Source: SGZJ01 sp949372955 (GTDB taxonomy: Bacteria > Bacteroidota > Bacteroidia > Flavobacteriales > Flavobacteriaceae). Taken from it: a DNA stretch of 17,755 bases. The translations under genes were made by a program, and so were the position numbers. The notes below the pieces were generated by a model. The model did not search any database, was not told the DNA's origin, and saw only the letters and a list, made by a program, of their open reading frames with translations. Location: contig CASIAX010000029.1 in the NCBI GenBank assembly GCA_949372955.1, forward strand, positions 1-17,755, given 5' to 3'. Of the stretch, positions 6,342 to 13,809 are shown piece after piece (the first letter of the stretch is position 1; each line of letters begins with the position of its first letter).

Positions 6342-7110
6342 TATTAAAGTTAAACTTTTAAATAAAGATATTGCCTCAATCATCATTAATGAGCCAAAAA
6401 CATATAATGCTCTTTCATTTAAAAATTTAGAAGATTTAATTAAAGCCTTTAAAAAATTAGATGAAGACAAAAATATTAAGGTAATAATTATTGAAGGGTC
6501 TGGAAAAGGTTTTAGTGCGGGTCACAATTTAAAAGAAGTAAGTGGATTAAAGAAAAGAGAAAAATATCAAAAACTTTTCAATCTTTGCTCAAAGTTAATG
6601 CTTCAAATAGTTGAAGGAAAAAAGCCAGTTATTGCAAAAGTTCATGGAGCAGCATTTGCTGCGGGATGCCAATTAGTTGCGAGTTGTGATCTAGCTTACA
6701 GTTCTAATGATGCAATTTTTGCAACACCAGGTGTAAATATAGGCTTATTTTGTAGCACACCGATGGTTGCTGTTAGTAGAAAGGTTAATAGAAAAAGAAT
6801 GATGCATATGCTGTTAACGGGAGATCCTATTAAAGCAAATTACGCAAAAGAAATTGGACTAATTAATAATCATTTTTCTAAATCAAAATTAAACAATGAA
6901 GTGTTAAAAGTTGCAAAAACTATTGCTTCAAAATCAAGTCTTACAATTAAAATTGGAAAGCAAACTTTTTATAATCAGTTAGAAATGCCATTAAGAAAAG
7001 CTTACGCCTACACAAGTAAAATGATGACTAAAAATATGATGGCAATGGATGCTAAAGAGGGGATTTCTGCGTTTTTAGAAAAAAGAAAACCTAAGTGGAA
7101 ACATAAGTAG
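6325..7110 (+). CDS. ECHDC3-like crotonase (enoyl-CoA hydratase family)
   Basis: A 261-residue crotonase-fold protein. Oxyanion-hole segments are FSAGHNLKE (residues 63-71) and HGAAFAAGCQLV (107-118), followed by ATPGVNIGLFCSTP (133-146). These stretches match the ECHDC3 subgroup closely. The two catalytic glutamates of true enoyl-CoA hydratase (rat Glu144 and Glu164) correspond here to Gln116 and Gly136, so hydration of enoyl-CoA is unlikely and the annotation enoyl-CoA hydratase should be read as family only. Binding of an acyl-CoA thioester is expected from the fold. The gene overlaps the nucleotidyltransferase by 17 bases and the CoA-binding protein by one base. The downstream CoA-binding neighbour is compatible with an acyl-CoA related job. 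Confidence 0.85.
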   Translation: MANLSNIKVKLLNKDIASIIINEPKTYNALSFKNLEDLIKAFKKLDEDKNIKVIIIEGSGKGFSAGHNLKEVSGLKKREKYQKLFNLCSKLMLQIVEGKKPVIAKVHGAAFAAGCQLVASCDLAYSSNDAIFATPGVNIGLFCSTPMVAVSRKVNRKRMMHMLLTGDPIKANYAKEIGLINNHFSKSKLNNEVLKVAKTIASKSSLTIKIGKQTFYNQLEMPLRKAYAYTSKMMTKNMMAMDAKEGISAFLEKRKPKWKHK

Positions 7111-7547
7111 TGAACGATAAAATAAAAGAAATTCTTTCAAAGTATAAAACAATAGCGATGGTGGGTGTTAGTAAGGATGATAAAAAGCCATCAACGATAG
7201 TCATGAAGTACATGCAAAAGTATGGCTTTAAAGTTATTCCAGTTAATCCAAGTGCAAAAGGTCAAAAGATTTTAGGAGAAGAGGTTTTTGAAAAACTTGA
7301 AGATATTAAAACTCCCATTGATATCGTGGATGTGTTTAGACCATCTGCAGAAGCTAATAAGTATGCAGAAGAGAGTGTAAAAATTGGAGCTAAAGTTCTT
7401 TGGTTACAACTTGGAATTAAAAGCATTGATGCTAAAGAATTAGTAGAGAGTAATAATATTGAATATATTGAAAATAGATGCACGAAAATGGAATATCAAA
7501 AGCTTTTTTTAAATATAAATCCAGCTTTTCCAGTGTTACAAAGTTAA
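7110..7547 (+). CDS. CoA-binding protein (CoA_binding_2, YccU-like)
   Basis: A 145-residue Rossmann-fold protein of the CoA_binding_2 family. Visible motifs are IAMVGVSKDDKKPST (residues 15-29, first strand and nucleotide loop), GFKVIPVNPSAKGQKILGE (39-57), VDVFRPSAEA (near 73-82), KVLWLQLGI (near 95-103) and the terminal NRCTKMEY motif characteristic of the family. Members bind CoA, but their physiological role is not established. The start is a GTG at 7110 overlapping the upstream TAG by one base (TAGTG), a sign of translational coupling. The next gene begins directly after its TAA with no gap. Confidence 0.85.
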   Translation: MNDKIKEILSKYKTIAMVGVSKDDKKPSTIVMKYMQKYGFKVIPVNPSAKGQKILGEEVFEKLEDIKTPIDIVDVFRPSAEANKYAEESVKIGAKVLWLQLGIKSIDAKELVESNNIEYIENRCTKMEYQKLFLNINPAFPVLQS

Positions 7548-7967
7548 ATGAATATAGTTAACTTTACTCCAATCTCAGCATTTCTAGGTGGCTCCTTAAT
7601 TGGTTTAGCAGTAGTTATTTTTTTTGTATTTAATGGTCGACTAATTGGGATAAGTGGAATTGCCAGTAATTTTTTAACCTCTAAAGATAATAGATTTGAT
7701 AATTTTCTATTTTTAATTGGATTAATTATTGGACCTATTGTTTATAAAATATTCAGTCAACAGGAAATCAATATTTCAATTTCAAACTCATTTTATTTAT
7801 TAGCAGTTGCAGGTTTATTGGTTGGAGCTGGCACCAGAATAGGTGGTGGCTGTACTAGTGGTCACGGCATCAGTGGTATTGGAAGATTTTCTTTAAGATC
7901 AATTATTGCAACAGTAACATTTATGATTGTTGGAATTTTAACTGTTTTGGTAAAAAATTTAATATGA
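7548..7967 (+). CDS. YeeE/YedE-type membrane transporter half (PmpA-like)
   Basis: A 139-residue integral membrane protein with about four helices. It carries the Sulf_transp signature GGGCTSGHGISGIGRFSLRS (about residues 100-119), with the Cys and His seen in the thiosulfate-type YeeE/YedE family. The full-length family member YeeE (TsuA) takes up thiosulfate. Half-size proteins encoded as pairs (PmpA/PmpB) are thought to assemble together. The substrate here is inferred to be a sulfur species because of the conserved Cys, and this has not been shown for this pair. The ATG follows the previous stop immediately, and its TGA overlaps the next ATG (ATGA). Confidence 0.85.
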   Translation: MNIVNFTPISAFLGGSLIGLAVVIFFVFNGRLIGISGIASNFLTSKDNRFDNFLFLIGLIIGPIVYKIFSQQEINISISNSFYLLAVAGLLVGAGTRIGGGCTSGHGISGIGRFSLRSIIATVTFMIVGILTVLVKNLI

Positions 7968-8386
7968 ATAAAATTATATCTTTAATTTGTGGAATAATAT
8001 TTGGAATAGGTCTTACCGTTTCACAAATGATAGATCCCGCTAAAGTCTTAGGTTTTTTAAATATTTTTGGAGAATGGGACCCATCATTAGCATTTGTTAT
8101 GATTGGAGCTTTAATAATATCCTCACCATTTTTTCATTTATTTAAAAACAATAAGAAACCAATTTTTGCTGATAAATTTTCTTATTCAAATAACAAAGAA
8201 ATAAATACAAAATTAATTGTAGGCTCATCACTTTTTGGTGCAGGCTGGGGCTTAGCAGGCTTATGTCCTGGACCAGCAATAGCATCACTAGCTTTATTAA
8301 ATTTAAATTCTGTAAGTTTTGTAATCTTTATGTTTGTTGGGTTTTATTTGGTTAAATTGTCAGATTTAACAACCCAAGCACGATGA
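7964..8386 (+). CDS. YeeE/YedE-type membrane transporter half (DUF6691, PmpB-like)
   Basis: A 140-residue integral membrane protein and second half of the YeeE/YedE pair. It starts with a signal-like helix (IISLICGIIFGIGLTVSQMIDPAKVLGFLNIFG, split by MIDP) and carries the conserved GAGWGLAGLCPGPAI (about residues 91-105) with the Cys expected in this half. The two halves are encoded with a 4-base ATGA overlap, as expected for subunits of one complex. The last 14 codons overlap the convergent small gene on the other strand. Family knowledge points to import of a reduced sulfur compound, which would suit an organism lineage known to need reduced sulfur. The exact substrate is unknown. Confidence 0.83.
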   Translation: MNKIISLICGIIFGIGLTVSQMIDPAKVLGFLNIFGEWDPSLAFVMIGALIISSPFFHLFKNNKKPIFADKFSYSNNKEINTKLIVGSSLFGAGWGLAGLCPGPAIASLALLNLNSVSFVIFMFVGFYLVKLSDLTTQAR

Positions 8387-8541
8387 TAAAAATCATCTAT
8401 ATTTTTTTGAATTAAACTCTTAGCTAAATTATTAGCTTCAATCTCCTCAAAGGGTCCAAATCTTTTTTCTACACTTTTAACGATGGTCTCAATTTTATTT
8501 GGATCTTTATGAATACCTGAAATTACGTAAAAATTTTTCAT
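8344..8541 (-). CDS. Small conserved-looking hypothetical protein
   Basis: A 65-residue protein on the minus strand, starting MKNFYVISGIHKDPNKIE, with an alternating strand-helix pattern and a C-terminal FYHRAWVVKSDN. The amphipathic pattern and the well-formed start suggest a real gene, and it fills what would otherwise be an unusually large gap for this window. Its last 43 bases lie antisense to the 3' end of the YeeE/YedE half gene. I recognise no named family and propose no function. It is divergent from the flavodoxin-fold gene, 36 bases away. Confidence 0.55.
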   Translation of the reverse strand: MKNFYVISGIHKDPNKIETIVKSVEKRFGPFEEIEANNLAKSLIQKNIDDFYHRAWVVKSDNLTK

Positions 8542-8577
8542 AGATTTTTAATTTTTCTAGTCTATACCCTCTAATTA

Positions 8578-9147
8578 ATGAAAAAAATATTTCTTTTATA
8601 TGGGCATTACAATGAAAAGTCTTTTAATGCTGCTATTAGAGACACATTTATTAAAACAGCAGAAGAAAATGGTAATACAGTTGATTGTGTAGATTTATAT
8701 AAAGATAAATTCAATCCAGTTTTTGCAGGAGAGCAAGCTGGAGAAGACGTTCTAGATCACAGAAGACGAATTGAGAAATGTGATACTATTGTATTAATTG
8801 CTCCTATTTGGAACTTTAGAATGCCAGCTATTGTAGAAGGTTGGATAGATAAAGTTTTGTCACCCCCATGGGCTTATACATTTAGAAAATTAGTTGGAAA
8901 TTACGGTTATCCAATTGGAAACTTAAAGGATAAAAAGGCTATAATCTTTTGTACCTATGGATCTCCAAGGTTAGCGGTTACAACATTTTTTTTAAATTTA
9001 CCTATTAGAAGGTTAAAAAGAGGTGTGTTTCACATGTGTGGCATTTATAATATTGTATACAGAAGATATTTTGCAGTACCGTTTGTAACTGATGAAAAAC
9101 GAAAAGAATTTCTTGAAGACGTTAAAAAGACAGCAAATAATATATAA
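8578..9147 (+). CDS. Flavodoxin-fold NAD(P)H oxidoreductase (quinone reductase-like)
   Basis: A 189-residue protein of the Flavodoxin_2/NAD(P)H dehydrogenase (quinone) family. Visible features are the first strand and FMN phosphate loop (IFLLYGHYNEKSFNAAIRD, residues 4-22), the APIWNFRMPAIVEGWIDKVL segment (about 79-98, the conserved P-W-x-MPA-KxWiDrv flavin/active-site region) and the third strand FCTYGSP (about 122-128). The enzymes reduce quinones or other acceptors with two electrons from NAD(P)H using FAD or FMN, in the cytoplasm. The physiological acceptor is not predictable. Its 3' end overlaps the following gene by 56 bases in another frame. Confidence 0.85.
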   Translation: MKKIFLLYGHYNEKSFNAAIRDTFIKTAEENGNTVDCVDLYKDKFNPVFAGEQAGEDVLDHRRRIEKCDTIVLIAPIWNFRMPAIVEGWIDKVLSPPWAYTFRKLVGNYGYPIGNLKDKKAIIFCTYGSPRLAVTTFFLNLPIRRLKRGVFHMCGIYNIVYRRYFAVPFVTDEKRKEFLEDVKKTANNI

Positions 9148-9592
9148 AACTTTATTAATTTACTTTCTAAGTCTCACAATTTCACAAGCTGATTTAATAA
9201 AGCCTAGTAGTAATATTGAGCCATACCAGGTTGTGGAAATTCAGTTGAAAAGTTTACAAAAAAACAACTCTCCCACTATAGATAATGGAATTGAACAAAC
9301 CTGGGAATTTGCTCATCCTAGTAATAGAAAAAGTACAGGACCTTTGGATAGGTTCAAGAACATGCTGAAGGGTAAGTCGTATAAAATACTATTAGATCAT
9401 TTAGATCATGAAATTATTCAAGAAAACCTTACAAATTCAGTAGCTTTGTTTGAAGTTAGCGTTCTTGGAAAAGACAAATCCTACTACAAATTTAAATGGC
9501 AGGTTGAAAAATATAAAGTAGATGGTCCCTTCAAGGACTGCTGGTTGACCACAATGGTGTCTGCTCCAATGCCTTTGGGATCTTCAATTTAA
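9092..9592 (+). CDS. Secreted DUF4864-like protein
   Basis: A 166-residue protein. After a basic start (MKNEKNFLKTLKRQQ) comes a hydrophobic core (IIYKTLLIYFLSLTI) and a likely cleavage near SQA-DL (residue 34), i.e. a Sec signal peptide, so the mature protein should be periplasmic. The mature part begins with SNIEPYQVVEIQLKSLQ and contains TWEFAHPSNR and GPLDRFKNML, the layout of the DUF4864 family (small proteins of unknown function with a cystatin/NTF2-like fold). The start overlaps the flavodoxin-fold gene by 56 bases. No later ATG would keep a signal peptide, although an unusual start codon nearer to 9147 cannot be excluded. Confidence 0.7.
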   Translation: MKNEKNFLKTLKRQQIIYKTLLIYFLSLTISQADLIKPSSNIEPYQVVEIQLKSLQKNNSPTIDNGIEQTWEFAHPSNRKSTGPLDRFKNMLKGKSYKILLDHLDHEIIQENLTNSVALFEVSVLGKDKSYYKFKWQVEKYKVDGPFKDCWLTTMVSAPMPLGSSI

Positions 9593-9603
9593 TTTAGAGG
9601 GTA

Positions 9604-9621
9604 AACGAATTTTGTTTCGTT
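9604..9621 (+). repeat. Short inverted repeat upstream of dimethylglycine dehydrogenase
   Basis: AACGAA and TTCGTT form a perfect 6-bp stem around a 6-base loop, and a second TTCGT (9620-9624) offers an alternative pairing. It lies between the DUF4864-like stop and the dehydrogenase start. No U-tract follows, so it is at best a weak terminator or a leader element. Confidence 0.25.
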
Positions 9622-9638
9622 CGTAATGAAAATTTAGT

Positions 9639-9642
9639 AGGA
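9639..9642 (+). promoter_or_regulatory. Shine-Dalgarno-like AGGA deciding the dehydrogenase start
   Basis: AGGA ends 9 bases before the ATG at 9652, and this supports that ATG over the in-frame GTG two codons upstream at 9646. I see no riboswitch-like fold in the 59-base gap. Confidence 0.5.
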
Positions 9643-9651
9643 ATCGTGTTA

Positions 9652-12084
9652 ATGAAATCTAAAGCTAAAGTTGTTGTAGTTGGTGGTGGTGTAGTAGGAG
9701 TTAGTGCTCTTTATCACTTAGCAAAAAAAGGCTGGTCTGATGTTGTTTTAATTGAGAGAAAAGAATTAACATCTGGATCTACTTGGCATGCAGCAGGTCT
9801 ACTTCCATTATTTAATATGAGCTATTCAGTTGGACAGCTTCATAAGTATGCAGTTGATCTTTATAAAAAATTAGAAGAAGAGACCGGACAAAATGTTGGT
9901 TTCAGTGTCGTATCAAATATTCGTTTAGCAAGCACCAAAGATAGAATGGATGAGTATCATCAATATGCAGGTGTTGCTCAAACAATTGGTGTAGATGTAA
10001 AATTTTTAACACCAGATCAAGTAAAAGAAATTTGGCCTTTGTGTCGTACAGAAGATTTACTTGGAGCAATCCAACACCCTGAAGATGGATACATTCAGCC
10101 AGCTGACTTAACACAAGCAATGGCAACAGGTGCTAGAAATTTAGGTGCAGAGATTTATAGAAACACAGCTGTAGTTGGAATGAAACAAACTAAAGATGGC
10201 TGGATTGTTGAAACAGATAAAGGTGCTATTGAATGTGAACATGTAATTTCTTGTTCTGGAAACTTTGCTAGACAAACTGGAAAAATGGTTGGATTAGATA
10301 TTCCAGTAATACCTGTTGAACACCAATACATTGTAACTGAACCTCATCCAGATATTGTAAAAAGAAAAAAAGATGGCTTACCTGAAATGGGAGTTTTAAG
10401 AGACAGTGATAGCAGATGGTATATGAGAGAAGAAGCGGGTGGTTTAATATTAGGACCATATGAAGATGGTGCACCAGCTTGTTACGTTGATGGCCCATCA
10501 AAAGATTCAGAGTATGAATTATTTCAAGAAGATTTAGATAGACTAGCACCGCATATAGAAGGAGCTATTCACCGTGTACCAGCTTTTGGAGAAGTAGGAG
10601 TTAAGAAAGTTTATAATGGTGCAATTTGTTATACACCAGATGGAAACCCAATTGTTGGACCAGCATGGGGATTAAAAAATTTTTGGATTAATGAAGGACA
10701 CAGTTTTGGAATAACTGCAGCAGGAGGAGCGGGTTGGCAACTTGCTGAATGGATAATCGATGGTGAGCCAACAATAGATATGCTTGGAGTTGAACCAAGA
10801 AGATTTGGTGACTATGCAACAAAATCTTATTTAAAAGAAAAAAATGAAGAAGCTTACAATCATGTATTTAAAGTTCACTACCCAGATGAAGAAAGAGGGG
10901 CTGCTAGAGAATTAAGAACATCACCTTGTTATGACAGAATGAAAGCATTAGGTGCAGTATTTGGTCAAAAATTTGGCTGGGAAAGACCTAACTTCTTTGC
11001 ACTTGATGGCATGGAGCAAAAAGATGATTGGTCATTTAGAAGATCAAAATGGTTTAAAGCAATTGAACAAGAATGCAAAAATGTAAAAGAGAATGTTGGT
11101 CTTTTAGATATGACTGCATTTGCAAAATGTAGAATTAAAGGACCTGGTGCTGAAGAGTTTTTAGATTATTTAGTTGCAAATAAACTTCCTAAAAAAATTG
11201 GAAGAATTGGATTGTGTCATGCACTTAATACTAAAGGTGGAGTGCACTCTGAATTTACAATTATGAAAGAAGCTGAGGGAAGTTATTACTTAGTTTCTGC
11301 AGGAGCAAATCAAAGATTAGACCATGACTGGATTCAAAAGTGGATGCCAACTGATGGTACTGTTCAATTTGAAAACTTAACAAATAGTATGGGTGTACTT
11401 GTTGTATCTGGCCCTAAAGCTAGAGAGTTAATGACAAGAGTATCAAGAGATGATTTTTCAAGTGAAAACTTTAAATGGTTGAGTGCAAAAAATGTTGATG
11501 TTGGTAACGCACCAGTTAATGCTATGAGAGTAAACTTTGTAGGCGAACTAGGTTGGGAATTGCATCATCCAATTGAATATCAAAATCACATCTTTGATAG
11601 ATTAATGGAAGCTGGAAAAGATTTAGGTCTTAAGCCTTATGGAATTAGAGCAATGAATAGTTTGAGACTTGAAAAATCTTATAAACTTGTTGGTACAGAA
11701 TTATCGATTGAATACTCACCTTACGAATCTGGGTTAGATAGATTTATTCATCCGAACAAAGGAAACTTTATAGGACTAGAAGCTTTGAACAAATGGAGAG
11801 AAAAAGGATTTTCAAATCAATTGGTTACATTAGAAGTTCACAATATAGATGATGCAGACGTTTTAGGAAACAATCCAATTTACGATAATGGAAAAGTTAT
11901 TGGACGTGCAACTGGAGGAGATTTTGGTTTTAGACTTGGAAAATCAATAGCATTAGGAATGGTCAAACCAGAGATTGCGACACCAGGGCAAAAATTGAAA
12001 ATTGATATTCTTGGTAAAATGTATGATTGTACAATTTTAGAAGAAAGTCCATACGATCCTGAAAATAATTTATTAAGAGCATAA
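9652..12084 (+). CDS. dmgdh: Dimethylglycine dehydrogenase (FAD and tetrahydrofolate dependent)
   Basis: An 810-residue cytoplasmic flavoprotein with the full domain order of mammalian dimethylglycine and sarcosine dehydrogenases. First is an N-terminal FAD-binding DAO domain (GGGVVG at residues 11-16) with GSTWHAAG, whose His46 matches the His that carries covalent FAD. A middle FAO_M domain (about 375-430) follows, then a C-terminal GcvT-like tetrahydrofolate domain (about 440-810, including NTKGGVHSEFTIM). The enzyme oxidatively demethylates dimethylglycine to sarcosine, giving 5,10-methylene-tetrahydrofolate and passing electrons to ETF. A sarcosine dehydrogenase role cannot be excluded by sequence. 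The etfB ATG overlaps its stop by one base, strongly supporting ETF as electron acceptor. Length is normal for the family. Confidence 0.88.
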   Translation: MKSKAKVVVVGGGVVGVSALYHLAKKGWSDVVLIERKELTSGSTWHAAGLLPLFNMSYSVGQLHKYAVDLYKKLEEETGQNVGFSVVSNIRLASTKDRMDEYHQYAGVAQTIGVDVKFLTPDQVKEIWPLCRTEDLLGAIQHPEDGYIQPADLTQAMATGARNLGAEIYRNTAVVGMKQTKDGWIVETDKGAIECEHVISCSGNFARQTGKMVGLDIPVIPVEHQYIVTEPHPDIVKRKKDGLPEMGVLRDSDSRWYMREEAGGLILGPYEDGAPACYVDGPSKDSEYELFQEDLDRLAPHIEGAIHRVPAFGEVGVKKVYNGAICYTPDGNPIVGPAWGLKNFWINEGHSFGITAAGGAGWQLAEWIIDGEPTIDMLGVEPRRFGDYATKSYLKEKNEEAYNHVFKVHYPDEERGAARELRTSPCYDRMKALGAVFGQKFGWERPNFFALDGMEQKDDWSFRRSKWFKAIEQECKNVKENVGLLDMTAFAKCRIKGPGAEEFLDYLVANKLPKKIGRIGLCHALNTKGGVHSEFTIMKEAEGSYYLVSAGANQRLDHDWIQKWMPTDGTVQFENLTNSMGVLVVSGPKARELMTRVSRDDFSSENFKWLSAKNVDVGNAPVNAMRVNFVGELGWELHHPIEYQNHIFDRLMEAGKDLGLKPYGIRAMNSLRLEKSYKLVGTELSIEYSPYESGLDRFIHPNKGNFIGLEALNKWREKGFSNQLVTLEVHNIDDADVLGNNPIYDNGKVIGRATGGDFGFRLGKSIALGMVKPEIATPGQKLKIDILGKMYDCTILEESPYDPENNLLRA

Positions 12085-12833
12085 TGAAAATATTAGTCGC
12101 TGTAAAAAGAGTTATTGATTACAATGTTCAAATCAGAGTTAAAGAAGATGGCACAGGAATTGTTACAGACAATGTTAAAATGTCAACCAACCCTCCTGAT
12201 GATAATGCAATTGAAGAGGCTGTAAAAATTAAAGAAGCAGGTAAAGCAACAGAAATAGTTGCGGTTACTATTGGTGAAGAAAAAGCACAAGAAACAGTTA
12301 GAAAAGCATTAGCTGTTGGTGCTGATAGAGGAATTCATGTTAAAGTAGAGGGAGTAGTTGAACCGTTAGCTGTAGCTAAAATATTACAAAAAATTGTTGA
12401 TAAAGAAAAACCAGATCTAGTATTTATGGGTAAACAAGCAATTGATGATGATTGCAATCAAACAGGACAAATGTTGAGTGCTTTATTGAACTGGCCTCAA
12501 GCAACTTTTGCATCAAAAATTGATATTAAAGACAATAAATTAGAAATTATTAGAGAGATCGATGAAGGCTTAGAAACTATTGAAGTTAATGTTCCAGCGG
12601 TAGTTACTTGTGATTTAAGATTAAATGAACCGCGTTATGCATCCCTACCAAATATCATGAAAGCTAAAAAGAAACCAATAGATCAAATGACAGCAGCAGA
12701 TTTAGGTGTTGATGCAACACCAAGAGTTCAACAAATTAAAGTTGAAGAGCCGCCCAAAAGAAAAGCTGGAATTAAAGTATCAAGTGTAGCTGAACTTGTG
12801 CAAAAGCTTAAAAATGAGGCGAAAGTTATATAA
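12084..12833 (+). CDS. etfB: Electron transfer flavoprotein beta subunit
   Basis: A 249-residue protein with the full ETF-beta pattern: the start MKILVAVKRVIDYN, the AMP-binding and subunit-contact region GADRGIHVKVE (about residues 78-88), the segment PDLVFMGKQAIDDDCNQTGQML (about 111-132), and PAVVTCDLRLNEPRYASLPNIMKAKKKP (about 170-197), the ETF-beta signature. With EtfA it forms the soluble heterodimer carrying FAD and AMP that takes electrons from several dehydrogenases. The TAATG junction with the dehydrogenase upstream and the same junction with etfA downstream indicate translational coupling, and equal production of the subunits. Confidence 0.95.
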   Translation: MKILVAVKRVIDYNVQIRVKEDGTGIVTDNVKMSTNPPDDNAIEEAVKIKEAGKATEIVAVTIGEEKAQETVRKALAVGADRGIHVKVEGVVEPLAVAKILQKIVDKEKPDLVFMGKQAIDDDCNQTGQMLSALLNWPQATFASKIDIKDNKLEIIREIDEGLETIEVNVPAVVTCDLRLNEPRYASLPNIMKAKKKPIDQMTAADLGVDATPRVQQIKVEEPPKRKAGIKVSSVAELVQKLKNEAKVI

Positions 12834-13786
12834 TGTCAATTTTATTAATTGCTGAACATAACAATAAAGAATTAAGACCATTTACTCTTAACGCTATTAC
12901 AGCTGCATCACAAATTGATGGTGATGTTCATGCATTACTAATAGGAAATAATTGTTCTGATGTTGCAAAAGCTTTATCTGAAATACCCTTGGTTAAAAAA
13001 GTAATACAAGTTGAGGCTGCTCATTATGAAAATTTTTTACCAGAAAATTTTGCACCATTGGTTGTTAAAGTTTCTGAAAATTATTCACATGTAATTAGTT
13101 CAGCTAATACATTTGGTAAAAACTTAATGCCAAGAATAGCAGCTTTAATGGACACATCACAAGTTAGTGACATAATCAAAGTGGTATCTCCAGATACATT
13201 TATCAGACCTATTTATGCAGGAAATGCATTTGCAACTGTTAAAAGTACTGATGCAAAAAAATGTGTAACTATTAGACCAACTTCATTTGAACCTTGTGAA
13301 ACTTCAGGTGGGTCAGCACCCATTGAAAAAATGGATTCAGTAGAAGAGTTTACGTTATCTAAATTTATTAAAAGAGAAGAAGTTAAATCAGACAGACCAG
13401 AGCTTGGAACTGCAAGAATTGTGATCTCAGGTGGAAGAGGTATGCAAAGTGGAGACAATTTTAAATTAATTACTGATATTGCAGACAAATTAAATGCTGC
13501 AATAGGAGCTTCACGTGCAGCTGTTGATGCAGGTTACATAAGTAACGAACATCAAGTTGGACAAACGGGTAAAGTTGTAGTGCCAGATCTATATATTGCT
13601 GTTGGGATTTCTGGAGCAATTCAACATTTAGCTGGTATGAAAGAAAGTAAAATTATTGTCGCAATAAACAAAGATGGAGAGGCACCTATTTTTAGTGTTG
13701 CTGATTACGGTTTAGAAGCTGATTTGTTTGAAGCCCTTCCTCAATTCCTAGAAGAATTGAATAAATTAAACACTATACAAAAATAA
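12833..13786 (+). CDS. etfA: Electron transfer flavoprotein alpha subunit
   Basis: A 317-residue ETF-alpha. The N-terminal domain (about 1-190) starts ILLIAEHNNKELRPFTLNAI. The C-terminal FAD domain contains SGGRGMQSGDNFKLI (about 199-213), ASRAAVDAGYI (about 227-237), QVGQTGKVVVPDLYIAVGISGAIQHLAGM (about 242-270) and INKDGEAPIFSVADYGLEAD (about 279-298), all standard FAD-contact motifs. It completes ETF with EtfB. The adjacent dimethylglycine dehydrogenase and ETF-ubiquinone oxidoreductase suggest this ETF mainly serves methylamine-type dehydrogenation, though ETF may also serve acyl-CoA dehydrogenases. A 23-base AT-rich gap separates it from the next gene. Confidence 0.95.
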   Translation: MSILLIAEHNNKELRPFTLNAITAASQIDGDVHALLIGNNCSDVAKALSEIPLVKKVIQVEAAHYENFLPENFAPLVVKVSENYSHVISSANTFGKNLMPRIAALMDTSQVSDIIKVVSPDTFIRPIYAGNAFATVKSTDAKKCVTIRPTSFEPCETSGGSAPIEKMDSVEEFTLSKFIKREEVKSDRPELGTARIVISGGRGMQSGDNFKLITDIADKLNAAIGASRAAVDAGYISNEHQVGQTGKVVVPDLYIAVGISGAIQHLAGMKESKIIVAINKDGEAPIFSVADYGLEADLFEALPQFLEELNKLNTIQK

Positions 13787-13809
13787 CAAATAATATAAAA
13801 AATTACCAT

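Noticed and set aside
10268..10549. Minus-strand reading frame of 93 codons opposite dimethylglycine dehydrogenase
   Set aside because: Leu/His/Gln-rich shadow of a well-supported gene, with no family motif. The same applies to 9902-10126, 13213-13488 and 17110-17316.
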